Shown here: in pieces, positions 1-6,600 of the stretch | Layout of the letters: each line of letters starts with the position of its first letter | Position numbering within the stretch: position 1 is the first letter of the stretch | Source: Chloroflexota bacterium | Lineage (GTDB): Bacteria > Chloroflexota > Limnocylindria > QHBO01 | NCBI GenBank assembly: GCA_005879815.1 | Contig: VBKA01000033.1 | Coordinates: 1-13,260, forward strand | Direction of reading: 5' to 3' | DNA length: 13,260 bases | The notes under the pieces: model-generated | Told to the model about the DNA's origin: nothing | Database searches by the model: none | Seen by the model: the letters and a program-made list of their open reading frames with translations, nothing else | Position numbers and translations under genes: made by a program

Positions 1-549
1 GACCTCGTCCCTCTCGGCCACGCCCTTTACTACCTGTCGATGGCCAAGGTCTACGACGAGTGGATCGGCAAGATCACGCACCTGCGCGAGGAGATGCGGG
101 AGTACGAGGAGGTCGCGGCCCGGATGCGTCGCCAGAAGGAGATGGCCGAAGACCAGATCCTGGGCGAGCTCCAGTACATCCGCACGCGAATCAACGCCGC
201 CTCGCGAATCCTCACCGACCGCGAGAAGACCGCCTTCTTCTTCGTCGTGATCCCCGAGCAGATGATCCTGCTCGACACTCGCAAGGCCGCCGAGCTCTTC
301 GCCCGCTTCGAGGTGCCGGTGGCGGGCTACATCGTGAATCGCATCCTGCCGCCCGAGCTGGCGGACGACCAGGCTCCCGCCTACCTGCGCAACCGAATCG
401 AGATGCAGCGTGGCCAGCTGGCAGAGATCGACCGCGGCTTCGGCAAGACGGTCCTGGCTCGCATCCCGGAGCTCGAGCGCGACGTCACCGGCCTGCCCAT
501 GATCGAGCGTGTTGCCGAGCTCATGTACGGCGATGGAGCCTCGGCATGA
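1..549 (+). CDS. ArsA/Get3-like anion-transporting ATPase, C-terminal part (cut by window edge)
   Basis: The frame is open from base 1, so only the last 182 residues are present and the P-loop lies outside the window. The first visible residues, PLGHALYYLSMAKVYDEW, align with the switch II region of ArsA/Get3 (DTAPTGHTLRLL in the family). A long charged helix follows, then a beta strand TAFFFVVIPEQ and the VAGYIVNRILP strand, all of which have matching segments in the next gene. The protein is therefore a cytosolic P-loop ATPase of the ArsA/TRC40 family and a paralogue of its neighbour. Its cargo is unknown: arsenite transport is not implied, because no arsB or arsR is visible. Its TGA stop overlaps the next ATG by 4 bp (ATGA at 546-549), which points to translational coupling and probably an ATPase pair acting together. 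Family call is firm; function is inferred. Confidence 0.85.
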   Translation, partial: DLVPLGHALYYLSMAKVYDEWIGKITHLREEMREYEEVAARMRRQKEMAEDQILGELQYIRTRINAASRILTDREKTAFFFVVIPEQMILLDTRKAAELFARFEVPVAGYIVNRILPPELADDQAPAYLRNRIEMQRGQLAEIDRGFGKTVLARIPELERDVTGLPMIERVAELMYGDGASA

Positions 550-1592
550 CGACCGCCGCTGTCACGGTCCAGGACAAGGAATCGGCCCTCTCCGTCCTCG
601 TCGACGGCAAGACCCTGGTCGAGACCTCCATGGTCGACTTCGTCGCCGGACACCCCGGCCTCCGGTACGTCTTCTTCGGCGGGAAGGGCGGCGTGGGAAA
701 GACCGTCATGGCCGGCGTGAATGCCGTCTCCCTTGCGCGGTCCGGCAAGCGGGTGCTCCTGGCGTCGACCAATCCGGTCCATTCGCTGTCCGGCCTTCTC
801 GGGCAGGAGGTGTTCGGCAAGCAGACGGCCGTCACCGGAGTCGAGAACCTGTGGGCGCTCGAGATCGATACCCGGGACGCGATCGAGCGCTCCAAGCGAG
901 AGATTCGCGACAAGATCGCCTGGTTCCTGAAGTTCGCCGAGATCTCCACCAAGGCCGATGAGTTCGTGGAGGCGGCGACCACCAACCCCGCCTTCGAAGA
1001 GTCGGCGATGTTCGAGAACATGGTGGACCTCATGTTCCGTGATGAGTTCGATGTCTATGTCTTCGATACCGCTCCGACGGCCAACGCCCGGCGCCTGCTG
1101 GGCATGAGCAAGGTCTACGGGCTGTGGGTCGAGAAGATGGTGAAGTCGCGCGAGGAGGCCCAAACGCTGCGGGAAGCGCTCTCGTTCACGAAGAAGAAGG
1201 AAGAGGACCCGCTGATGGAGTACCTCACCTCCTTCCGCGAGCGCATCGAGCACGCACGAACGCTGCTCACCGACCCGGAGAAGACCGCCTTCTTCTTCGT
1301 CACGCTCCCAGAAGCGCTGCCGATCGCGGTCATCCGCCGCTTCGTCGCCTGGTTCACCGACTTCGGGATTCCGGTGGGAGGAGTCGTAGTCAACATGGTC
1401 ATCGATCCCGCCGAAGCGGAGGGAGCCGGCGACTTCGTGAAGAACCGTGTGGCCATGCAGGCCGAGTACCTGCGCGAGATTCGCGACACCTTCGACGGCC
1501 AGGTCCGGGCGATCCTGCCGCTGTACGACTCCGACATTCGAGGCGTGGCAGGCCTCGAACGGGCCGCTGAGCGCCTCTTCGCTACCTCCTAG
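546..1592 (+). CDS. ArsA/Get3-like ATPase with complete P-loop
   Basis: A 348-residue ATPase. The ATG at 546 has GGAG at 535-538, 7 nt upstream, and overlaps the previous stop codon. Residues 45-53 read GGKGGVGKT, the deviant Walker A of the MinD/ArsA/Get3 class with signature Lys47. The following box reads STNPVHSLS, where family members usually have TDPAHSLS, so the Asp is Asn here. Switch II reads DTAPTANARRLLG instead of DTAPTGHTLRLL. Residues 1-40 form an N-terminal extension ahead of the P-loop. The C-terminal half repeats the TAFFFVTLPEA and VGGVVVNM segments of the upstream paralogue. Get3-like proteins act as ATP-driven dimers, and two adjacent paralogues could make a heterodimer. 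The substrate cannot be read from the sequence, and arsenical resistance should not be assumed. Confidence 0.9.
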   Translation: MTTAAVTVQDKESALSVLVDGKTLVETSMVDFVAGHPGLRYVFFGGKGGVGKTVMAGVNAVSLARSGKRVLLASTNPVHSLSGLLGQEVFGKQTAVTGVENLWALEIDTRDAIERSKREIRDKIAWFLKFAEISTKADEFVEAATTNPAFEESAMFENMVDLMFRDEFDVYVFDTAPTANARRLLGMSKVYGLWVEKMVKSREEAQTLREALSFTKKKEEDPLMEYLTSFRERIEHARTLLTDPEKTAFFFVTLPEALPIAVIRRFVAWFTDFGIPVGGVVVNMVIDPAEAEGAGDFVKNRVAMQAEYLREIRDTFDGQVRAILPLYDSDIRGVAGLERAAERLFATS

Positions 1593-1890
1593 CCCCTCAC
1601 AATCAAGCCCTGCCCCAGCCCCAGTGCACCGGGTGCACGAACCTGGAGGAGCGAGAGGGTCAGACGGCCGGATTTGCGCCCCGTGCCGGCATTCAGGGAT
1701 GAGAACGTCCCATGACGTGCATACGGAGCAAGATTCAGCCCGGTGACGGGCGGCGCCCAGAAAGCTCTCTGACTCGTGCTTCCCGTGCAAGACCACCTGC
1801 ATACGGCTCCTTGACGGTTCGGCGAGGATAGCGGGGTCTGCGGGCCATCCTGCGTGCCCCGCCAGCCCGATATAGCGTCAGGAGACGACT
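1593..1890. other. Non-coding stretch with several short hairpins
   Basis: No convincing gene lies in these 298 bases. Short inverted repeats are visible. GTGCAC-CGG-GTGCAC at 1624-1638 sits 32 nt after the ATPase stop and may help end that transcript, although no T-run follows. ACGTC-CCAT-GACGT lies at about 1705-1718. GCCCG-GTGA-CGGGC at 1738-1751 has a GNRA-type tetraloop. The 9-mer TGCATACGG occurs twice, at 1718 and 1798. These could belong to a structured leader of the downstream gene, but no known RNA family was recognised. Confidence 0.3.
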
Positions 1891-2670
1891 CTGGATACCA
1901 ACCCGCCATTTCCCGACCCCAACCGCGACACGCCCAGGAATCTCGCCAAGGCCCCGTGGTACCGGCGTCGACTGACGCAGATCGCCGCCGTGGCGGCGGC
2001 GGTCCTCGCCTATCCGGTCGCCAAGATCGTGATCGCGGTGCTGGCGGCAAACGTGCTGGGAGGCGCGGTCGCGGGTGCGTTCGGCACCCAGTGGGAGCGG
2101 CTCCCGTCCGACGTCCGGAGCACGCTCGAGCACCGCCTGACGACCGTCTACGGCAAAAGCCTCGACAGCCTCTCGCAGGATCAGGTGCAGGCGCGCATCG
2201 AGACCGATCTCATCCCCGGCCTCCTGCGCCTCGACGACCAAACACTCGTCCATCGCATGACCGTCCAGGCGGCTGCCTTGGACCGGACCACGGTCGCAAC
2301 CTGCGCGGCCTTCGGGCGGGCCGCCATCGGGGGCAGCGTCCCCACCGATGCCACGACGAGGGCCATGATCGCCAGCCTCGACGAGGGTGCGTATCAGAGG
2401 TGGGTCGAGATCAACGTCGCCGCCATCGAGGCACAGCATCGCGGGACTCCTGACCAGCTGCGAGTGGCGCAGACGGATTCGGATGCGGCGTTCAATGCCG
2501 TTATTGCGCGGCTGTCGACGACCCAGGTCTCGACGATCGCGGATGCGGCCAGCGGCACCGCGGTGACCGACGCCGCGCTGTGTGATGCGGTGCGCGGCCT
2601 GTATACCGCCACGTTCAAGATGGACGCCCCGTCACAGGCGACCATCGCCCGCATCGACGTCACGCGCTGA
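1891..2670 (+). CDS. Unrecognised membrane-anchored protein, probable CTG start
   Basis: Product of 259 residues, family not recognised. The N-terminus from the proposed start is hydrophilic and ends in a basic patch (WYRRR). One hydrophobic segment follows, running from about residue 30 (LTQIAAVAAAVLAY) to about residue 63 (GGAVAGAFG). This is most like an N-in membrane anchor or an uncleaved signal sequence. The remaining ~195 residues look helical and soluble, and would be extracytoplasmic. Two cysteines (about residues 138 and 231, in ATCAAFG and ALCDAV) could form a disulfide outside the membrane. Start choice: CTG at 1891 has AGGAG at 1880-1884 with a 6-nt spacer. The first conventional start, GTG at 1990, has no Shine-Dalgarno and would cut into the hydrophobic segment. 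The in-frame TAG at 1873 rules out anything longer. Transcribed alone. Confidence 0.65.
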   Translation: MDTNPPFPDPNRDTPRNLAKAPWYRRRLTQIAAVAAAVLAYPVAKIVIAVLAANVLGGAVAGAFGTQWERLPSDVRSTLEHRLTTVYGKSLDSLSQDQVQARIETDLIPGLLRLDDQTLVHRMTVQAAALDRTTVATCAAFGRAAIGGSVPTDATTRAMIASLDEGAYQRWVEINVAAIEAQHRGTPDQLRVAQTDSDAAFNAVIARLSTTQVSTIADAASGTAVTDAALCDAVRGLYTATFKMDAPSQATIARIDVTR

Positions 2671-2707
2671 GCGGGCGTCGCCTGAGAAGGCGGCTCCCCT
2701 GGACCGA

Positions 2708-2742
2708 TGCGGAGGCGACCCGGACACGTGGCCGCCTCCGCA
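2708..2742. terminator. GC-rich hairpin between convergent genes
   Basis: TGCGGAGGCG (2708-2717) and CGCCTCCGCA (2733-2742) form a perfect 10-bp stem around a 15-nt loop. It sits in the 95-bp gap between the convergent 1891-2670 gene and trpB2, where a bidirectional terminator is expected. No T-run follows on either strand, so it would be a U-poor hairpin terminator or an mRNA 3'-end stabiliser. The terminator role is inferred from position. Confidence 0.5.
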
Positions 2743-2765
2743 GGACTCCAGCCCCCAAGGACGCG

Positions 2766-4151
2766 TCAGGCGGTCACGGGCTCGCGCTCGCTGACCGCCG
2801 GGCGCTCGCCGTCAGCGTCGGCGCGCGCAGGCTCGTAGACCACATCGGTCAATTCGCCGGCGAGGTAGGCGTCGTAGGCGGCCATGTCGAAGTGGCCGTG
2901 CCCGGACAGGTTGAAGAGGATGACTCGCTCCTCTCCCGCCTCCTTGGCGCGAAGCGCCTCGTCGATCGCCGCCTTGATGGCGTGGCTCGATTCCGGGGCG
3001 GGGATGATCCCCTCGGTCCGGATGAAGCGGATCGCCGCCTCGAAGCACTCGTTCTGCTTGTAGGCCACCGCATCGATGAAGCCCTGGTCGTAGAGGTGGC
3101 TGACCATGGGCGCCATGCCGTGGTAGCGGAGACCTCCGGCATGGATCGGTGCCGGCTTGAAGTCGTTGCCCAGGGTGTGCATCTTCAGGAGCGGGGTGGT
3201 CCCTACGGTGTCCCCGAAGTCGTACCGATAATCCCCCTTCGTCAGGGATGGGCAGCTGGCCGGCTCGACGGCCACGAAGCGCGTCGACGATCGGCCCGCC
3301 AACCGCTCCCGCAGGAACGGGAAGGCGATGCCGGAGAAGTTGGACCCACCGCCCGCGCAGCCGATCACCACGTCCGGGCCTTCGCCGGCCATCCCCATCT
3401 GGGTGATCGCCTCCTGCCCCACGATCGTCTGGTGCAGGAGCACGTGGTTCAGCACGCTGCCCAGCGCGTACTTCGTGTCGTCGTGGGTGGCTGCCACCTC
3501 GACCGCCTCGCTGATGGCGATCCCCAGGCTGCCGGTCGACTCCGGATCCGCCTCCAGGATGGCGCGGCCGGCGTTCGTCTCGGTCGACGGAGAGGGGACG
3601 ATCGAGGCGCCGTACGCCTGGATCATGCTTCGGCGGTAAGGCTTCTGCAGGAAGCTGATCTTCACCATGAAGACCTTCAGGTCGAGGCCGAACTGTGAGG
3701 CGGCGAAGGCGAGCGCGCTCCCCCACTGGCCGGCGCCCGTCTCGGTGGCGAGCTTGGTGACGCCCGCCTCGCGGTTGTAGAAGGCCTGCGGGATGGCGGT
3801 GTTCGGCTTGTGCGAGCCGGCCGGGCTGACGCCCTCGTACTTGAAGTAGATGTGGGCCGGGGTGTCGAGCGATCGCTCGAGGCTCACGGCTCGCACCAGG
3901 GGCGACGGCCGGTAGGTGGCGTACACCTCGCGGACCGGCGCGGGGATCTCGATGAAGCGTTCGGTGCTCACCTCCTGGAGGATCAGCTCCATCGGGAAGA
4001 GCGGCGCCAGCGCATCGGGTCCCACCGGTTCCCGCGTGGCGGGATTGAGCGGTGGCGGCAGCGGGACGGGCAGGTCCGCGCTGATGTTGTAGTAGTGCGT
4101 CGGCATCTCGGCTTCGCCGAGCAGGAACCGACGCTGGGTGGTTGGGGACAT
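2766..4151 (-). CDS. trpB2: Tryptophan synthase beta chain, type 2 (TrpB2)
   Basis: A PLP-dependent fold-type II enzyme of 461 residues that joins indole and serine to make tryptophan in the cytosol. The PLP lysine is Lys115 in GSHKPNTA, which is the TrpB2 form (TrpB1 has GAHKTNNA). The likely catalytic Glu138 is in ATETGAGQWG, the phosphate-binding loop is GGGSN at 267-271, and EGIIPAPESSHA and NLSGHGHFD sit at the expected C-terminal positions. Length fits TrpB2, which is longer than TrpB1. Start: ATG at 4151 has GGAGG at 4164-4160 (8-nt spacer). A longer in-frame reading to 4220 would run into the T-box leader and is rejected. No trpA or other trp gene lies next to it, so it may salvage indole or work without the usual alpha partner. 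It has its own promoter and a T-box leader read as tRNA-Trp specific. The last ~25 residues are a charged tail. Confidence 0.95.
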   Translation of the reverse strand: MSPTTQRRFLLGEAEMPTHYYNISADLPVPLPPPLNPATREPVGPDALAPLFPMELILQEVSTERFIEIPAPVREVYATYRPSPLVRAVSLERSLDTPAHIYFKYEGVSPAGSHKPNTAIPQAFYNREAGVTKLATETGAGQWGSALAFAASQFGLDLKVFMVKISFLQKPYRRSMIQAYGASIVPSPSTETNAGRAILEADPESTGSLGIAISEAVEVAATHDDTKYALGSVLNHVLLHQTIVGQEAITQMGMAGEGPDVVIGCAGGGSNFSGIAFPFLRERLAGRSSTRFVAVEPASCPSLTKGDYRYDFGDTVGTTPLLKMHTLGNDFKPAPIHAGGLRYHGMAPMVSHLYDQGFIDAVAYKQNECFEAAIRFIRTEGIIPAPESSHAIKAAIDEALRAKEAGEERVILFNLSGHGHFDMAAYDAYLAGELTDVVYEPARADADGERPAVSEREPVTA

Positions 4152-4157
4152 GTCGAA

Positions 4158-4460
4158 CACCTCCGAGAACAACGCGACCCCTCCGTCCCAAAGGACGAGG
4201 GGGTCTTCTCGTGGTGCCACCTTTGTTCCCCGGTGTTCTCACCCGGGCTCATTCGACCGCGGGCTCGCGTCGTTCGCGTGCGTACGGCCTCGGCTTCGCT
4301 ATCGGTGCCTCTCCGCCGGAGGCTACTTGCGGACCGATGTCTCGCGTTCGCCGCCGGAGCTCCCGGGCCCATTCACCGATCGCGCCACCGCCGGGGTTGC
4401 ACTGCTCCCGGCTCCCTGCAGGCGCGCCTGATCGGCTACTCATCCCGATCTTCGCCGTCT
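4158..4460 (-). promoter_or_regulatory. T-box leader, tRNA-Trp specific, acting on translation of trpB2
   Basis: Read on the minus strand. Stem I: CGGG (4447-4444) pairs with CCCG (4367-4364), and CCGATC (4435-4430) pairs with GATCGG (4381-4376). Between the helices lies the specifier loop, with AGTAG (4440-4436) on one side and GTGAATGGG on the other; the specifier codon is UGG at 4371-4369, for Trp. An apical stem GCCGGG/CCCGGC (4412-4407 / 4395-4390) follows an AGGGAG bulge. Antisequestrator: AAAGG (4224-4220), bulge UGGCACC (4219-4213), ACGAG (4212-4208), then CUCGU (4199-4195) and CCUUU (4194-4190). UGGC fits a tRNA with G73, as bacterial tRNA-Trp has. The competing hairpin (about 4204-4177) has no U-run after it. 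When that hairpin forms, CACCACGAGAA can pair with UUCUCGGAGGUG (4169-4158) and hide the GGAGG. Translational control is therefore inferred. Confidence 0.88.
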
Positions 4461-4475
4461 TGAACTGTTCGCGGG

Positions 4476-4505
4476 ACGCTACGGCCTCTGGCTGGCCGAT
4501 GTCAA
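4476..4505 (-). promoter_or_regulatory. Promoter of the T-box/trpB2 transcript
   Basis: On the minus strand, TTGACA at 4505-4500 is a perfect sigma-70-type -35 box. TAGCGT at 4481-4476 lies 18 bp downstream and keeps the three most conserved -10 bases (T1, A2, T6). Predicted transcript start is near 4469, about 20 nt before stem I of the T-box. The -35 box begins 7 bp after the stop codon of the upstream lipoprotein gene, and no terminator separates the two, so readthrough from the upstream operon is also possible. Confidence 0.65.
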
Positions 4506-4511
4506 GCGGCC

Positions 4512-5210
4512 CTATCTCCCCCAGCCCGCGGGCAGCGGCCCGGAATCCAGGATCGCGGCAAGGGCGGCGAGGGGAGTCGTATCGGCGTCATCTTGGGGTC
4601 CGCCCAGGAGGAGGTGCCCATTGGTGATCGGCGACTGGATGGTGGGCGCCGTCAGGACCACCCCATCGAGCACGACGGGGAGCGTATCCCCGACGTGTTT
4701 CGAGGTGTAGGCCGCAAGAGCTTTGCTCGCCTGCGGGGCGAGCCTGATCTCGATGGCGGGCTGGCCCGAGCCGTCGACGGTGGACGGCCCGGCGAATGCG
4801 ATCTGCGTCGTCAAATCGAAGAGTGGCGTCGCCCCGGGCGGCACGCGATCCCCTGGCATTGCATCTGACAGCTCGTTCGGCCAGGGGACCCATGCCAGGA
4901 CGCCGGGTGCATGCAGCACCGCCTCAACGGCCCGCGAATCAACCGAGTCCGGGACGACCAGGCTGAACTGCATCGTTGGGCCAACCGCTACGGTGAAGTT
5001 CGTGATCCCAAGGGTCTTGAGGCGCCTTGCGAAGACCGCCTCGGCGGTATCGACGTGTGCCTTGTCCGCCCCGACCGGGACCTGCACGACGGCGGACATG
5101 GTGTGCGTGGGCGGGGGAGTGGGCTGCGGGGTGGGCAGCGCAAGGGCCTGGCACGCAGTGCCGGAGGCGGCAAACGCCGCCACGAGCAGCAGGCTTCGCC
5201 GCATGGACAT
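4512..5210 (-). CDS. Lipoprotein with a stand-alone SecD P1-like domain
   Basis: About 232 residues. A short signal peptide (MRRSLLLVAAFAASGTAC) ends in a lipobox-like GTAC, so lipid anchoring outside the membrane is likely; a Pro/Thr-rich linker (PTPQPTPPPTHT) follows. The mature part resembles the periplasmic head of SecD. It has an N-terminal half-domain (VFARRLKTLGITNFTVAV... then FSLVVPDSVDSRAVEAVLHAPGVL) and a C-terminal half-domain ending VGDTLPVVLDGVVLTAPTIQSPI, close to the SecD VGKPLAIVLDGKVLSAPVIQ signature. The six SecD membrane helices are absent, so this is not the translocon subunit. Function unknown. GTG at 5213 and ATGs at 5210 and 5204 are all possible starts, none with a strong Shine-Dalgarno. 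It begins a few bases after the kinase stop at 5215, so it is co-transcribed with the kinase and may assist it outside the cell, which is inference. Confidence 0.75.
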   Translation of the reverse strand: MSMRRSLLLVAAFAASGTACQALALPTPQPTPPPTHTMSAVVQVPVGADKAHVDTAEAVFARRLKTLGITNFTVAVGPTMQFSLVVPDSVDSRAVEAVLHAPGVLAWVPWPNELSDAMPGDRVPPGATPLFDLTTQIAFAGPSTVDGSGQPAIEIRLAPQASKALAAYTSKHVGDTLPVVLDGVVLTAPTIQSPITNGHLLLGGPQDDADTTPLAALAAILDSGPLPAGWGR

Positions 5211-5214
5211 CACG

Positions 5215-6591
5215 TCAATGCTCAGCAGGACGGTCCGCGGGGGTCTGGTCCTGGCGAGACGGCTGGATGGGCAGATGCGCCGGCAGGGTCACGACGAAGC
5301 ACGTGCGACCCGGCTTCGAGTCCACGCTCATGTCCCCGCCGTGTCGCGTGACGACCGTGTGGCTGATGTGGAGGCCCAACCCCGTTCCGACACCTGGCGC
5401 CTTGGTCGTGAAGAACGGCTCGAAGATGCGCGCCTGCGCCTCGGGCGGGATCCCTGGGCCGTTGTCGCAGATGGTGACCTTGACTCCACCGTCCGCGGTG
5501 GGCTCCGCGCGGACCTCGAGCGCCCCCCGACCATCCATCGCGTCGACCGCGTTGTCGATGACGTTGGTCCACACCTGGTTCAGCTCCGAGCCGTATGCAT
5601 CGATCTCGGGCAGGTCCTTCGCGTAGTCGCGCATGACGTCGACCCCGGCGCGGAGCTTGTGCTGGAGGATGAGCAGCGTGTTGTCGAGGCCGGTGCGGAC
5701 GTCGATGCGTTGCACGGGGGCCTGGTCGAGGTACGCATAGCTCTTCACCGCCCCCACAATCTCGCTGATGCGATCGGCGGCGGTCTTCACCTCCCCGAGC
5801 AGGGCGCGCACGGTGTTGGTCTGCGCCAGCCAGGCGGCGGCTCCAGAGGCCTCATCGGCAGAGAGGCCGACGAAGGCCGATTCCAGCTGCCCCGGCGTCC
5901 AGCCTGCGTCCACTAGCGAGGCGGCGAGCGCCGAGTCGCCGACCACGCCTTCGAGCTCGTCGATGCGATCGCTCCGATCGAGCGGTCCCAGCACGGGCGC
6001 CGGCTCCGCCGGCTCCAGCTCGGTGACGGCGGCAGGTGGCCGCAGCCCGTCGCGGGCCACGATCGCCTCCTCCAATGACGAGACCGATCGACGGATGGCG
6101 GCGGCCGGGTTGTTCAGCTCGTGCGCGAGCCCCGCGGCGAGCGTACCAAGGCCGGCGAGCTTCTCACGCTCGCGGAGCAGCGATTCGGTGGAGCGGAGGC
6201 GGTTCAGCACGACCTGCAGCACGGAGAAGGCCGCCTCGGGGGTGAGGGCGAACACGGCGAGGAGGGCCTGGCGGGGGATGCGCAGCACCTCGACCTGGGT
6301 GATGGCCCGCACCGACGCGCTCCGCGGCCTGCCCTCGATGGCTGACATCTCGCCCTGGATCGTGCCTGCCCCCACCCGTGCCAGCTGGATCTCGTTGCCG
6401 CCCGAGCGCTTGGTGACGTCCAGCTCGCCGGAGACGACCGCGTACATCGCGTCACCGGGATCGCCCTCGCGCAGCAGCAGCTCCCCCGGTGCCAGGCTGA
6501 GTGGCTCGGCCATCTGCGCCAGCCGCCGCAGGTCCGCTTCGGGGAGCTGGGCGAAAAGGGGCGCCGTGCGGAGCGCGTCCAGGGTCGTCAT
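5215..6591 (-). CDS. Sensor histidine kinase with N-terminal cyclic-nucleotide-binding-like domain
   Basis: A 458-residue cytosolic kinase without membrane segments. Residues ~8-125 form a CAP/CRP-type cNMP-binding fold, with QGEMSAIEGRPRSASVRA (79-96) matching the phosphate-binding cassette (Glu81, Arg90). After a coiled linker come the H-box LAAGLAHELNNP with phosphoacceptor His157, a long Ala/Glu-rich insert (~180-260), the N-box NVIDNAVDAM (Asn347), G1 DNGPG (376-380), F-box FEPFFTTK (390-397) and G2 GTGLGL (402-407). All ATP-binding motifs are intact. The ligand of the sensor domain is unknown. ATG at 6591 has AGGG at 6602-6599 (7-nt spacer), overlapping the stop codon of the upstream oxidoreductase gene, so both come from one mRNA. 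The receiver domain in that upstream protein is the natural partner, which is inference from adjacency. Confidence 0.92.
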   Translation of the reverse strand: MTTLDALRTAPLFAQLPEADLRRLAQMAEPLSLAPGELLLREGDPGDAMYAVVSGELDVTKRSGGNEIQLARVGAGTIQGEMSAIEGRPRSASVRAITQVEVLRIPRQALLAVFALTPEAAFSVLQVVLNRLRSTESLLREREKLAGLGTLAAGLAHELNNPAAAIRRSVSSLEEAIVARDGLRPPAAVTELEPAEPAPVLGPLDRSDRIDELEGVVGDSALAASLVDAGWTPGQLESAFVGLSADEASGAAAWLAQTNTVRALLGEVKTAADRISEIVGAVKSYAYLDQAPVQRIDVRTGLDNTLLILQHKLRAGVDVMRDYAKDLPEIDAYGSELNQVWTNVIDNAVDAMDGRGALEVRAEPTADGGVKVTICDNGPGIPPEAQARIFEPFFTTKAPGVGTGLGLHISHTVVTRHGGDMSVDSKPGRTCFVVTLPAHLPIQPSRQDQTPADRPAEH

Positions 6592-6600
6592 GCTCGCGCC

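Noticed and set aside
60..545. Upstream extension of the second ATPase in its own frame
   Set aside because: It runs out of frame through the first ATPase gene, is Arg/Pro-rich, and GGAG points to the ATG at 546.
381..1802. Long minus-strand open frame across the ATPase genes
   Set aside because: It lies antisense to clear ArsA-like sequence and has no protein motif or start signal.
4177..4204. Intrinsic transcription terminator in the trpB2 leader
   Set aside because: The hairpin is strong, but the bases after it (TCGCGTTGTTC) lack a T-run, and a Shine-Dalgarno-masking helix explains the layout better.
4152..4220. N-terminal extension of TrpB2 by 23 residues
   Set aside because: The extension is T-box sequence, and GGAGG stands at the proper distance before the ATG at 4151.
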